Shown one piece after another: positions 9,679 through 20,490 of a DNA stretch of 64,000 nucleotides. Position numbers and translations under genes: made by a program. Within the stretch, counting starts at the first letter, position 1. Every line of letters begins with the position of its first letter. The stretch is from Mycolicibacterium sp. CH28 (GTDB taxonomy: Bacteria > Actinomycetota > Actinomycetes > Mycobacteriales > Mycobacteriaceae): NCBI RefSeq assembly GCF_004745805.1, contig NZ_SRLQ01000002.1, positions 484,929 through 548,928 on the forward strand. The letters are read 5' to 3'. The notes under the pieces were generated by a model. It was not told the DNA's origin and did not search any database. It saw only the letters and a program-made list of their open reading frames with translations.

Positions 9679-10887
9679 TCAGCCGCGCCGGGCGGCGGGC
9701 ACGCTCAGCGTGAAGGTCGCGCCCCGTCCGGGCGTCGACGTCACCGTAATGCCTCCCCCGTGAGCCTGGGCTATCTCGCGCACCAGGGCCAGTCCGATGC
9801 CGTAGGACTCGCGCCCTTCTCGCATGGTGTGCTCGCTGCCATGCGAGAAGCGGGTAAACAGCGTCGCCATGGTGTCGGCGTCGATGCCGACACCATCGTC
9901 GACGACCGCCACACTGACCGTCGCGTCGGTGCGGCTGACCCGCAGCTCCACCGTCCCGCCGGGGTGTTCGTGCCCCAGGGCGTTGTCGACCAGCGCGGTC
10001 AGCGCCCGGCGCAGCGCCGCCTCCGACCCAGACACCTCGAAAGATTCGGTCCCGGAATCGCTTTCCAGACGTATCGCCACACCATGGGCATTCGCGTACG
10101 GTGCCATGCTGTCGCGGACCGAGGCCGCCACCGCCGCCAGGTCGACTCGGTCGCGCGGCGGCCTACCGGCCGTCATCGTGGCCGAGGCCAACAAGTCGTC
10201 GACGATGTCGGCCAGCGCCCGGGTGTCGGCCACCAGCGCGTCGGCATCTTTCTGCATCGTCGCGCCATCGGCGGTTGCCGCCCGGTGCGCGAGCATCTGC
10301 GCCCTGGTGTGCAAGACGGTCAGCGGTGCCCGCAGCTCGTGGGAGGCGTCGGCGACGAAACGCCGCTGCAAGGCCAGCGCCTGGGCCAGCGGTCGCACCG
10401 ATCGCCGGCTGAACAGGACCACCACCGCGATGGAGGCCAGGATGCCGGCCAGTTCGGCGAACGCCAGCGACATCAGCAGCCGATCCCGCCCGGCGTGGTA
10501 CGGCGCCAGATCCATCATCGCCACCACCCGGCCCTCGCGGCGGTCCACCACCAGGGCGCGAAAGTGCCTTCCCTCCGAGCGGATATCGGTGAACCCGGCC
10601 GGCCCGGACAGCAGCGCCACGCCGGGCTGACCGCCATCACTGACCGATATCTGCCCCCGATTGTCGCGCAACACCAGCTCCATGTCCGGGGGCGGATCAT
10701 TGGCGTCGTCGGCCGTCATCGCCAGCGTCTGGAGTTCGGCGTCGATCTGCCGGTCCTGCGCACGCACGTAGACCATGAACACCACCCCGCCCACCACCAG
10801 CAATACCAGCGCGAGTGCGGTCGAGGCCTGGATAGCCGCGATGCGGCCGGCCTTCTTGACGACGGCGAGGTCGCTGAGCGGGGTCAT
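9679..10887 (-). CDS. Sensor histidine kinase (two-component system)
   Basis: A 402-aa membrane kinase. A transmembrane segment at about residues 18-41 and another at about 140-160 flank an extracytoplasmic sensor region of ~95 residues. The dimerisation box has the phospho-acceptor FVADASHELRAP (His183). The N box (ALVDNALGHE), G1 box (VVDDGVGID) and G2 box (YGIGLALVREIA) follow. It begins four bases inside the response-regulator gene (ATGA), so the pair is co-translated. The signal is unknown; its partner is the OmpR-type regulator. Confidence 0.93.
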   Translation of the reverse strand: MTPLSDLAVVKKAGRIAAIQASTALALVLLVVGGVVFMVYVRAQDRQIDAELQTLAMTADDANDPPPDMELVLRDNRGQISVSDGGQPGVALLSGPAGFTDIRSEGRHFRALVVDRREGRVVAMMDLAPYHAGRDRLLMSLAFAELAGILASIAVVVLFSRRSVRPLAQALALQRRFVADASHELRAPLTVLHTRAQMLAHRAATADGATMQKDADALVADTRALADIVDDLLASATMTAGRPPRDRVDLAAVAASVRDSMAPYANAHGVAIRLESDSGTESFEVSGSEAALRRALTALVDNALGHEHPGGTVELRVSRTDATVSVAVVDDGVGIDADTMATLFTRFSHGSEHTMREGRESYGIGLALVREIAQAHGGGITVTSTPGRGATFTLSVPAARRG

Positions 10888-11552
10888 TCCATCCCGAATC
10901 GATAGCCGGTGCCGTGCACCGTGCGGATCACCTGCTTACCGAGCTTGCGCCGCAGATAGTGCACGTAGAGGTCGACGGCGCCGGCCGACTCGGCCCCGTC
11001 GAACACCGAGGCCAGCAGCTGCGCCCGGCTGAACACCCGCTTGGGTGCCGCCATCAACGTGCCCAGCAGCGCGGCCTCCCGCTCGGACAACTCCACCTCG
11101 GCACGGTCGGGGGTCTCACCCGACACCCGTCGGGTCACCCGGTCCAGCCGCAACGGCCCCGCGACGACCACGGTGGCGGCGTTGTCGATTCGGCGCAACA
11201 AGGCCCGAACCCGGGCCAGCAGCTCGGGCACCTCGAACGGTTTGAGGAGGTAGTCCTGCGCACCGGCGTCGAGACCTTCGACGCGGTCCTCGACGGACCC
11301 GCGCGCGGTGAGGATCAGCGCCGGCGTCGTGACGCCCTTCGACCGCAACAGCGCCACCAGATCTGCGCCGTCCATCACCGGCAGCCCACGGTCGACGATG
11401 ATCGCGTCGTACCCGCCGGTGAGCCCGCGGTGCATGCCCTGCTGGCCGTCGTAGACGGTGTCCACCCGGTAGCCCTCACCCTCGAACAGCTCGGCGAGCA
11501 TGGCGCTCAGCGCGCGGTCGTCCTCGACGACTAACAGCACGGGTACGGACAC
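10884..11552 (-). CDS. OmpR-family response regulator
   Basis: A 222-aa regulator. The receiver domain has the acidic pair VVEDD near the N-terminus, the phospho-acceptor Asp in DAIIVDRGLPVMDG and the Lys in YLLKPFE. The C-terminal winged helix ends HYLRRKLGKQVIRTVHGTGYRFGME. The GTG start follows the usual receiver layout (VSVPVLLVVEDD); a longer reading into the divergent ApbE gene is not conserved-looking. The kinase gene overlaps its stop. The ApbE-ferredoxin pair starts about 80 bases away on the other strand and is a natural candidate target. Confidence 0.93.
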   Translation of the reverse strand: MSVPVLLVVEDDRALSAMLAELFEGEGYRVDTVYDGQQGMHRGLTGGYDAIIVDRGLPVMDGADLVALLRSKGVTTPALILTARGSVEDRVEGLDAGAQDYLLKPFEVPELLARVRALLRRIDNAATVVVAGPLRLDRVTRRVSGETPDRAEVELSEREAALLGTLMAAPKRVFSRAQLLASVFDGAESAGAVDLYVHYLRRKLGKQVIRTVHGTGYRFGME

Positions 11553-11631
11553 GGTAGTGAGGGTGCCACGACAGCGGCACACATGGCCGACGAACCTGTT
11601 TCTTACAGCGCTCAAAGAATGCCCCCGCAGC

Positions 11632-12546
11632 ATGGGATCCATGGCGTCGACGCTGGTCAGTCCTGGCCAATCGCAGTGGAGCCGGTGGAGCACGGACATG
11701 CACCTACTGGTCACCCGCCCCGAGGCGCTGCCCCGGGCACGCGCGGTGGTCGACGCCGAGCTGGACGTGATCGAGAAGGCCGCGTCGCGGTTTCGCCCGG
11801 ACTCCGAGATCTGCGCGCTGGCCGCGGCCGGCGGCGTCCGCACGGCGGTCAGCCCGGCGCTTGCCGACCTGATCGAGGCCGCACTGGCCGCGGCGGGGCT
11901 CACCGACGGCGACGTGGACCCGACGGTCGGCTCGGCGATGATCGCGCTGGGCTACGACCGCGACATCGCCGACCTGGACCCGAGCCTGCCAAGGGTGACG
12001 TCGCTGACGGTCGCCGCCGACTGGTCGATGATCGAATTCGACGGCCGGACGGTGCGGCTGCCGGCCGGGGTACTGCTCGACTTGGGCGCGACCGCCAAGG
12101 CCGTAGCCGCCGACCGCTGCGCGCGGCTGGTGTGGGAACAGGTCGGCACCGGCGTGCTGGTCAATCTCGGCGGCGACATCGCGACGGTGGGCCCCGCTCC
12201 CGCAGGGGATTGGCAAGTGCTGATCCAGGACACCGACGACGACCCGGCCTGCCAGGTCGCGCTGGGCAGCGGCGCCGGGCTGGCCACCTCGAGCACACGA
12301 CGGCGGCGCTGGTGGTGTGACGGCGACCTGGTGCACCACATCATCGACCCGCGCACCGGCCGGTCCGCCGAGCCGGTGTGGCGCAGCGTCAGTGTGGTGG
12401 CCGCAACCTGCCTGGCCGCCAATGCGGTCAGCACCGCGGCAATCGTGCGCGGGCACCGGGCCCCGGATTGGGTTGCCGCGCTGGGTTTTCCGGCCCGGTT
12501 CGTCGACCGGGACGGTGGCATACGAACAGTAGGAGGGTGGCCATGA
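11632..12546 (+). CDS. ApbE-like FAD:protein FMN transferase
   Basis: About 304 aa. Resembles the ApbE family, which attaches FMN covalently to a Thr/Ser of target flavoproteins. Visible family features are LDVIEKAASRFRPDSEI near the N-terminus, LLDLGATAKAVAADR, NLGGDIATVG and HHIIDPRTGRSA, the last two being metal/FAD-binding regions. ATGs at 11632 and 11641 are both possible; neither has a strong ribosome site. No signal peptide or lipobox is seen, unlike many exported ApbE proteins. The downstream ferredoxin start overlaps its stop. Confidence 0.88.
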   Translation: MGSMASTLVSPGQSQWSRWSTDMHLLVTRPEALPRARAVVDAELDVIEKAASRFRPDSEICALAAAGGVRTAVSPALADLIEAALAAAGLTDGDVDPTVGSAMIALGYDRDIADLDPSLPRVTSLTVAADWSMIEFDGRTVRLPAGVLLDLGATAKAVAADRCARLVWEQVGTGVLVNLGGDIATVGPAPAGDWQVLIQDTDDDPACQVALGSGAGLATSSTRRRRWWCDGDLVHHIIDPRTGRSAEPVWRSVSVVAATCLAANAVSTAAIVRGHRAPDWVAALGFPARFVDRDGGIRTVGGWP

Positions 12547-12752
12547 CGAAACGACTGCACATCGACTGGACCCGCTGTGACGGGCGCGGGTTGTGCACGG
12601 AGTTGCTTCCCGACGTGTTCACCCGCGACGACTGGGGTTATCCCCTGGCGCACAAGCCCGCTCGCGAACCTGCCATCCCACCCGAGTCGGCCAAGTATGC
12701 GAAGGCGGCGGTCAAGCGCTGTCCGAGGCTGGCGCTGCGGGTGCTCGACTGA
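12543..12752 (+). CDS. Small [3Fe-4S]-type ferredoxin
   Basis: A 69-aa ferredoxin. Three cysteines fit a single-cluster ferredoxin of the actinobacterial type: Cys12 and Cys18 (CDGRGLC) and Cys60 (KRCPRLAL). The spacing with no fourth cysteine suggests a 3Fe-4S cluster. The ATG overlaps the ApbE stop (ATGA), so the two are one transcription unit. It would pass electrons to a partner not in the immediate neighbourhood; ferredoxins of this type often serve P450s or flavin reductases. Confidence 0.9.
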   Translation: MTKRLHIDWTRCDGRGLCTELLPDVFTRDDWGYPLAHKPAREPAIPPESAKYAKAAVKRCPRLALRVLD

Positions 12753-12762
12753 GCACGGTTCG

Positions 12763-12818
12763 CGAGAGTAACGCTATGGCGGTAAATCACGCGCAACGCC
12801 GCCCTGGCGTTACCCTCG
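12763..12818. repeat. Inverted-repeat element, copy 2, at a convergent gene junction
   Basis: Arms at 12763-12781 (CGAGAGTAACGCTATGGCG) and 12800-12818 match as reverse complements at 16 of 19 positions, with an 18-base loop. Arm length, loop length and the core AGTAACGC...GGCGGTA are shared with the copy at 1273-1328. It fills the gap between the ferredoxin stop (12752) and the maltokinase stop (12823), so it probably acts at both 3' ends. Confidence 0.72.
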
Positions 12819-12822
12819 GCGC

Positions 12823-14141
12823 CTACCCGACGAGGCGGGCGATCGACCGCAGCGGGATGTGCAGCCAACTCGGCCGGTGCCGCGCCTCGTAGGCCGCCTC
12901 GTAGACCGCCTTGTCCAGCTCGTAGGCCGACAGCACCGCGGAATGATCACGGGGATCGGTCTCGGACTCGGCGGCATAGCCCTCGCAGAACGACGTGCAG
13001 TTGCGGTCCACCCATTCCTTGGCCCGCGCGGCCAACTGCCGGTCGGAGGTCTGGCCGACCAGCTGCTGATAGGCGGCATACTCGAAGGAGCGCAGCATGC
13101 CGGCCACGTCGCGCAGCGGTGAATCGGGGCGGCGGCGCTCCTCCAGGGGCTGGCCGGGCTCCCCTTCGAAGTCGATCAGCAGCCAGCCTTCCGGCGTGCG
13201 CAACACCTGACCGAGATGCAGGTCGCCGTGGACGCGCTGCACAGTGACGGGCTCGTCGGCCAGCTTGGCGTAGCGCTCCTCGATGGCCGGCAGATAGTCG
13301 GCCAGCTCGGGGACCGCCGCCGCGGCCGTGGACAGCCGCTCCCGCATCACGTCGACGGCCAGCACGCTGGTGGAGGTGCCCAGCTCCTGGGCCAGAGTGG
13401 CGTGCACCGAGGCCACCGCCTCGCCGAGCCGGTAGGCCTCGCCGGCGAAGTCCCCACCCACCTCGTAGGCGTACAGGTCACCCTCGGCGTACAGGTCGCG
13501 GGTGCTGGCGGTGGCCATGTCCCAGCCCTCGGCGGAATTCGCGGCGTACGCCGTCACCATGCCCAGCGGACACGGCTGCCCGTCGCGGGTCGTCTCGAAC
13601 GATCCCAGCAGCCGGGCCACATGCGGGTTCCCGGCCCGGCCCAGCACGCGGTTGAGCTCGATATCGGGATTCACCCCGCACGCGACGCGGCGGAACACTT
13701 TCAAGATCGCCGCGTCCTCGAACACCACGCTGGTGTTGCTCTGCTCGGCGTCCGACACCCGCGCGGCGGCGTCCAGCGGCAGCGTGACGTCGGGTTCCTT
13801 GGTGAAGCTCACCTGACCAATCCGCGCCCCGGAGTCGATCAGCGACAGCAGGAACCGGACCGCTGACGGATCGTAGAGACCGTCGTATCCGGTGTGCTCA
13901 CCGGCCGCACCGATGGTGGCGACATTGCCGTACTCCGACATCGGCGCCGAATCCCATTGCACCAGAACCTGATAGCGCTCCGTGGAGGTGTCGGCGTAGG
14001 TCACGTCGACGAGCGTCAGATCCAGTCCCGGGCGCAGCGGCACCGCCTCGGCGGGCTGGGCCGACTCCAGCGTTCGGCTGCGGCCGGCATACCAGCGCTG
14101 GGTGGGCAGCCACTCGGTCCACGGCAGGTTCACCGGTGAAA

Positions 14142-14145
<4 letters not shown>
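12823..14145 (-). CDS. mak: Maltokinase
   Basis: A 440-aa kinase that phosphorylates maltose to maltose-1-phosphate, feeding the GlgE alpha-glucan pathway. The N-terminus ([18 protein letters not shown]) and the phosphotransferase loop [11 protein letters not shown] followed by [12 protein letters not shown] are typical of Mak/Pep2. The ATG overlaps the treS stop (ATGA) and is preceded by a strong GGAGGAGA ribosome site inside treS, which decides the start. Order treS-mak is the known mycobacterial arrangement. No glgE is present here. Confidence 0.95.
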
Positions 14146-15896
<1,751 letters not shown>

Positions 15897-16024
15897 CTAG
15901 GTTCCACTACCCCAGTCTGGCCGTGCCGAATCTTCTTCCGACGGCCCTTGTCGTCTGCCCCCCGTTGTAGTGGGCGCGCAGCCCGGCGGCAACCGGGGAC
16001 CGATCCGCTTGAGGCCGTGGCGAT

Positions 16025-16999
16025 TCAGTCGCGAACGCGGACGACGACCTTGCCCTTGGCGGTGCGCTTCTCCAGCGCGGAGACCGCGGCACCGGCCCGC
16101 TCGAGCGGATAGACGTCCGGCTGCGGCGGGGCGAGCCGGCCCGACGTCAGCAGCGCGGCCAGCTCGTCCCACTGTTCGGCGAGCGCGCCGGGATGGGTCA
16201 TCGTCCAAGCGCCCCAGCCGACTCCGACGACATCGATGTTGTTCAGCAGCAGCCGGTTGACCTTGACCGTCGGGATCTCACCGCCGGTGAACCCGACCAC
16301 CAGCAGGCGCCCGCCCGGTGCCAGGGACCGCAACGAGTCGGTGAACCGGTCGCCACCGACCGGGTCCATGACGATATCGACGCCCTTTCCGCCGGTCAGC
16401 TCGGCCACCGCGTCCTTGAAACCCTCGGCCAGCACGACATCGGTGGCACCGGCCGCCCGCGCCACATCGGCCTTCTCCGCGCTGCTGACCACCGCGATCA
16501 CCCGGCTTGCGCCCAGCACCGGCGCCAGGCGCAGCGTCGAGGTGCCGATGCCGCCGGCCGCGCCGTGCACCAGCACCGTCTCGCCTTGGGCCAACCGACC
16601 GCGCACCGTGAGCGCGAAATAGACGGTCAGATCGTTGAACATCAGCCCGGCGCCGGCCTCGAAGCCGACGTTGTCGGGCAGCGGGAACACCCGGTCTTCG
16701 GTGAGCACCACCGTCTCGGCCATCGCCCCGGTGATCATCGTCAGACCGACGACCCGATCCCCGGCCTTGACCGAGGCGCCCTCGGGTGCCGAGCGGACCA
16801 CACCGGCGACCTCGGCGCCCAGGATGAACGGCAGCTCCGGTTTGTACTGGTAGAGCCCGCGGGTCAGCAGGGCGTCGGGAAAGGCCACCCCGGCGGCGTG
16901 CACCTCGACGACGATTCCGCCGTCACCGGCGGGCTCGTCGACCTCCACCAGTTGCACCGACTCCGGACCGCCCAGTTCAGTCACCCTGATCGCGCGCAT
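16025..16999 (-). CDS. Quinone oxidoreductase-like MDR protein (NADPH-dependent)
   Basis: A 324-aa medium-chain reductase of the zeta-crystallin/Qor type, lacking the zinc-binding cysteines of alcohol dehydrogenases. The N-terminal GroES-like half (AIRVTELGGPESVQLVEVDEP) is followed by the nucleotide-binding loop VHGAAGGIG near residue 150 and the late motif GGRLLVVGFTGGEIP. It likely reduces quinones or enones with NADPH. A GGAGG ribosome site precedes the ATG. It is separate from treS (about 128 bases apart) and may be transcribed alone. Confidence 0.88.
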   Translation of the reverse strand: MRAIRVTELGGPESVQLVEVDEPAGDGGIVVEVHAAGVAFPDALLTRGLYQYKPELPFILGAEVAGVVRSAPEGASVKAGDRVVGLTMITGAMAETVVLTEDRVFPLPDNVGFEAGAGLMFNDLTVYFALTVRGRLAQGETVLVHGAAGGIGTSTLRLAPVLGASRVIAVVSSAEKADVARAAGATDVVLAEGFKDAVAELTGGKGVDIVMDPVGGDRFTDSLRSLAPGGRLLVVGFTGGEIPTVKVNRLLLNNIDVVGVGWGAWTMTHPGALAEQWDELAALLTSGRLAPPQPDVYPLERAGAAVSALEKRTAKGKVVVRVRD

Positions 17000-17065
17000 C
17001 GCACCTCCACACTGACTCGATAGCGTTCGTCAGTGTTGCATGCCGGTCGTGCGCCGCAGCCGCCG

Positions 17066-17545
17066 CTAACCGGGCAGGTCGATGGCGAGCAGATCGACCT
17101 GCAGCTCGCCGCGCGGTGTCGAGTAGGTGACAGTTTCGCCGGCCTGCCGGCCGAACAGCGCCAGACCGAGCGGGCTGTCCGAGGTCAGCGTGCTGTCCTC
17201 TTCACCGGCCGGGGTCTCCTCCAGGAAGTGGATGACCCGCATGCGGATCGGCTCGTCGCCGGGGAACCGCAGCGTCACCTCGGTTCCGGTGGGCAGCTGC
17301 CCGGGAGTTGCGGTGTCCCCACCAGCCAGCAGCCAGGTGAGCCGGTTGATCTGCTCGTCGATACCGGCCAGATCCTCGGAGCGCTGCAACGCGTCGGCGG
17401 CGTCGCCGCGGTCACCGACGGTGTCAGCGTCGCCCTGCAGGTCGGCACGCATCTGGTCGCGACGCTGCCGCAGCTCGGCGAGCTCCTCCTCGATGCGGTC
17501 GCGGTCCTGTTCGGAGAAGTTCGTGGATCCGGTGTCCTGACTCAT
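17066..17545 (-). CDS. GreA/GreB-like RNA polymerase secondary-channel factor
   Basis: A 159-aa protein with an N-terminal antiparallel coiled coil (residues ~10-75, including GDRGDAADALQRSEDLAGIDEQ) and a C-terminal FKBP-like Gre domain (GTEVTLRF; DSPLGLALFGRQAGETVTYSTPRGE). It resembles the mycobacterial Rv3788 group, described as a Gre-like protein that inhibits rather than stimulates transcription; that functional point is from memory. ATG at 17545 is preferred over the ATG three codons earlier because MSQDTGSTNF reads as a natural start. Confidence 0.85.
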   Translation of the reverse strand: MSQDTGSTNFSEQDRDRIEEELAELRQRRDQMRADLQGDADTVGDRGDAADALQRSEDLAGIDEQINRLTWLLAGGDTATPGQLPTGTEVTLRFPGDEPIRMRVIHFLEETPAGEEDSTLTSDSPLGLALFGRQAGETVTYSTPRGELQVDLLAIDLPG

Positions 17546-17608
17546 GCACGACAACGTACCTGCGTCCGCCTCGCCGGACGTCGCGTTCGCCCGCGGCGGC
17601 GCGGGTCG

Positions 17609-18241
17609 CTACAGGATCGCCAGCCCCGACTGCGCGAAAGCCTCCAGCCGCAGCTGTTTGGAGCGTTGCAGGTGTGCGGCGATGGCCTGCCCGGCGGCGG
17701 CGCCGTCACCGACCTCGATGGCAGACATGACCACCCGGTGCTCCTCAGCCACCACGGCCGGGTCCTCGTGATGCTGCGCACCGCGGTCATAGATGCGCAG
17801 GCGGGCCACCAGGTTCGTCAACGTTTCGCAGAGCGTGGAGTTGTGCGAGGCCACCCACAGCACCTCGTGCCAGTGCGAATGGAGTTTGCGCGCGGTCGCG
17901 GGGTCGTCCTGCCGGTAGGCCTGCCGATGCAGCTGGGTCAGCTGGGCCAATTCCAGATCGGTCCGTCGGGTCGCGGCAGCTTCGGCCGCCGCTTGTTCGA
18001 GGACGATCCGGACGTCGTAGATCTCGATGACGTCGTCGGGCGCACCCGACCGGATGCGATACCCGCGGGCCGCCCGGACGATCAGCCCTTCCTGCTCCAA
18101 CCGGTTCAGCGCCTCCCGGACCGGGGTGCGTGACACCCCGTAGACACCAGTGAGCGCACTTTCACTCAGCGGCTGCTCCGGGGAGAACCGGCCGGCCAGC
18201 AGATCGGACCGAAGGATGCTGTGAAACGACGCCCGCTGCAT
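17609..18241 (-). CDS. GntR-family (FCD subfamily) transcriptional regulator
   Basis: A 210-aa repressor-type regulator. The N-terminal winged HTH contains PLSESALTGVYGVSRTPVREALNRLEQEGL, and the C-terminal all-helical FCD ligand domain has the metal-binding His pattern (HSHWHEVLW; EEHRVVMSAI; AAHLQRS). GGAGG precedes the ATG. It is divergent from the YkoE-like operon, and the shared 147-base spacer holds a perfect TTGTATACAA palindrome, so it probably controls that operon and itself. The inducer could be a thiamine-pathway compound (inference). Confidence 0.92.
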   Translation of the reverse strand: MQRASFHSILRSDLLAGRFSPEQPLSESALTGVYGVSRTPVREALNRLEQEGLIVRAARGYRIRSGAPDDVIEIYDVRIVLEQAAAEAAATRRTDLELAQLTQLHRQAYRQDDPATARKLHSHWHEVLWVASHNSTLCETLTNLVARLRIYDRGAQHHEDPAVVAEEHRVVMSAIEVGDGAAAGQAIAAHLQRSKQLRLEAFAQSGLAIL

Positions 18242-18288
18242 TCGACCTCCGCGCTCGACTCTCCACAGAGAATACGTAGCAGCAGTTT

Positions 18289-18298
18289 TTGTATACAA
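18289..18298. promoter_or_regulatory. Palindromic operator candidate for the GntR regulator
   Basis: TTGTATACAA is a perfect 10-bp palindrome in the spacer between the divergent GntR gene and the YkoE-like operon. Its size and the T-G-T/A-C-A halves match the general style of FCD-subfamily GntR operators. It lies 48 bases upstream of the GntR start and 91 bases upstream of the YkoE start. Confidence 0.6.
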
Positions 18299-18388
18299 GA
18301 AATACTCATAGTGATGCGAACCCGCGCTTATCGCAGGGAGGCGGCCCATACTCTGTCTGACTGAGCGAGCCCTCACGAAGGAGTCCCC

Positions 18389-19003
18389 ATGGTTCGTCCC
18401 CAGAACACCGCGGCCACCGTGCGGTGGCGAGTCGTGGACATCGTCGTCGCCAGCGTGCTGGCGGTGGCCTCCGGTCTGGTCTTCGTGCTGTGGAACATCG
18501 CGTCCAACCCGATCAGCGCACCGCTCGGCGCGGTGCTGCCCGGCCTGCAGGCTTTCCTCGGCGGCGGCTGGCTCTTCGCCGGCGTGCTCACCGCGCTGGT
18601 GATCCGCAAGCCGGGCGCGGCGCTCTACGGTGAACTCGTCGCCGCCACGGTGTCCGCTCTGGTCGGCAACCAATGGGGCGTCCTGACGCTGGAATCGGGC
18701 CTCGCCCAAGGGATCGGCGCCGAGCTGGTGTTCGCCGCCTTCCTCTACCGCAGGTGGAATCTCCCGGTGGCACTGTTGGCCGGCGGCGTCGCCGGCCTGG
18801 CACTGGCCGTCAACGACCTCATCCTCTGGTATCCGGGCTCCGCGGCCTCGTTCGCGGCCATCTACACGATCGCGGCGATCATCTCCGGCGCGCTGATCGC
18901 CGGTCTGCTGTCCTGGTACGTGGTCCGCGGGCTGGCCCGAACGGGCGCACTGAGTCGATTCGCGTCGGGTCGGACGGCGCTGCACAGCCACCCCGCACCG
19001 TGA
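18389..19003 (+). CDS. YkoE-like ECF transporter S component (thiamine/HMP)
   Basis: A 204-aa membrane protein with about five or six hydrophobic segments, resembling YkoE, the substrate-binding component of the ECF transporter linked to thiamine or hydroxymethylpyrimidine uptake. Typical features are NPISAPLGAVLPGLQAFLGGGWLFAGVL and WGVLTLESGLAQGIGAELVFA. AAGGAGT precedes the ATG. It is the first gene of a five-gene operon with overlapping junctions. No TPP riboswitch elements were seen upstream; regulation appears to be by GntR instead. Confidence 0.88.
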   Translation: MVRPQNTAATVRWRVVDIVVASVLAVASGLVFVLWNIASNPISAPLGAVLPGLQAFLGGGWLFAGVLTALVIRKPGAALYGELVAATVSALVGNQWGVLTLESGLAQGIGAELVFAAFLYRRWNLPVALLAGGVAGLALAVNDLILWYPGSAASFAAIYTIAAIISGALIAGLLSWYVVRGLARTGALSRFASGRTALHSHPAP

Positions 19004-20490
19004 GCTCGGCGGCGCACGCCGCGGGCGGGGCAGCGATCACCGCCGCCGGGTGGGGCTGGCGGCACGCGGGCCGGCCGGATTGGGCGGTGCGCGACCTCAA
19101 CGTCAGCATCAACCCCGGTGAGCGAGTCCTGCTTCTGGGCCCGTCGGGGGCGGGCAAGTCAACCTTCCTGCACGGTCTGGCCGGACTCCTCGGCGGCGCG
19201 GAGGACGGGGTGGAGCAGGGCCACCTACAGGTCGACGGCGTCCCGCCGAACCGGCGCCGATCGTCGATCGGCATGGTGCTGCAGGATCCGGACTCGCAGG
19301 TGATCCTGTCGCGCGTCGGCGACGACATCGCCTTCGGTATGGAGAATTTCAACGTCCCGCGCGAGCAGATCTGGCCCCGGGTCGCCCTGGCCGCCCAGTC
19401 GGTCGGGCTGACCGTTCCGCTGGACCACAACACCGCCGAGCTGTCCGGCGGACAGAAACAACGCCTGGCACTGGCCGGTGTCATCGCGATGGATCCTCGA
19501 CTGATCCTGCTGGACGAGCCGACGGCCAACCTCGACCCCGCCGGCGTCATCGAGGTGCGCGATGCGATCGCCGCCGCCGCCGATCGGACCGGGGCCACCG
19601 TGGTGGTCATCGAGCACCGCACCGAGGTCTGGCTGCCCGTCGTCGACCGGGTGATCATCCTGGGCTCGGACGGGCAGATCGTGGCCGACGGCACCCCCGA
19701 CGCGGTGATCCGGCGCGAGCACGATTACCTACTGCGCTGCGGGGTGTGGGTTCCCGGGGCGCCGGCACCCGACATCAGGCGCAACGGATCACCCCACGCG
19801 GGCACCCTGCTGACCGCAACGGAGCTGTCACTCGGATACGACTCGGGACATCAGCTCCAGTCCGGCTTGGACTTCGAAATTACCCGGGGCACAAGCACAG
19901 TCGTGACAGGTCCGAACGGCGCGGGTAAGTCGACGTTGGCCCTGACCCTCGGCGGGCTGATCCCACCGACCCGCGGCAGGCTAGCGGCGACCAGCGACTT
20001 CGCTCCCTCACCCAAGCGTCTCGAGCCGATTCGTTGGCGGTCCAAGGAGCTGCTCAGCCGCATCGGCAGCGTGTTCCAGGATCCCGAACATCAGTTCCTC
20101 ACCGGCTCCGTGCGAGAGGAACTGACCCTGGGCCCCAAGGCCATCAAGCGCAGTTCCGCCGAAACCTCGGCCCTGGGTGCGGAACTGCTCGAACGCCTCG
20201 GTCTCGGCAAGCTCGCCGAGGCGAATCCCTACACACTGTCCGGCGGCGAGAAACGCCGGCTCTCGGTCGCGACCGTGCTAGCCACCCGACCCGACCTGAT
20301 CGTGCTCGACGAGCCGACCTTTGGCCAGGACCGCCGGACCTGGGAAGAACTGCTCCGATTGCTCGCCGAGGTTGTCGACGGCGGTACCGCGATCGTGGCC
20401 ATCACCCACGATCTCGAGTTCGCTGCCGCCCTGGCCGACGAGCACATCACGCTGCCCGCGTGGGACACCGTGGCCGGCGGTGCCAGATGA
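19000..20490 (+). CDS. YkoD-like ECF transporter ATPase, two fused ABC cassettes
   Basis: A 496-aa protein with two complete ABC domains, energising the YkoE/YkoC pair. First cassette: GPSGAGKST, LSGGQKQRLALAG, LILLDEPTANLD. Second cassette: GPNGAGKST, LSGGEKRRLSVATV, LIVLDEPTFGQD. The GTG start overlaps the YkoE stop (GTGA) and gives VSSAAHAAGG; upstream extension would run inside ykoE. The YkoC gene overlaps its end. Confidence 0.93.
   Translation: MSSAAHAAGGAAITAAGWGWRHAGRPDWAVRDLNVSINPGERVLLLGPSGAGKSTFLHGLAGLLGGAEDGVEQGHLQVDGVPPNRRRSSIGMVLQDPDSQVILSRVGDDIAFGMENFNVPREQIWPRVALAAQSVGLTVPLDHNTAELSGGQKQRLALAGVIAMDPRLILLDEPTANLDPAGVIEVRDAIAAAADRTGATVVVIEHRTEVWLPVVDRVIILGSDGQIVADGTPDAVIRREHDYLLRCGVWVPGAPAPDIRRNGSPHAGTLLTATELSLGYDSGHQLQSGLDFEITRGTSTVVTGPNGAGKSTLALTLGGLIPPTRGRLAATSDFAPSPKRLEPIRWRSKELLSRIGSVFQDPEHQFLTGSVREELTLGPKAIKRSSAETSALGAELLERLGLGKLAEANPYTLSGGEKRRLSVATVLATRPDLIVLDEPTFGQDRRTWEELLRLLAEVVDGGTAIVAITHDLEFAAALADEHITLPAWDTVAGGAR

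Noticed and set aside
17033..18133. A 366-residue plus-strand frame over the GreA-like and GntR genes
   Set aside because: It is antisense to two genes with recognisable domains and has no motif of its own.
18242..18388. TPP riboswitch ahead of the thiamine-type transporter
   Set aside because: The conserved CTGAGA and ACCTGA-type core elements were not found. A GntR palindrome is present instead.
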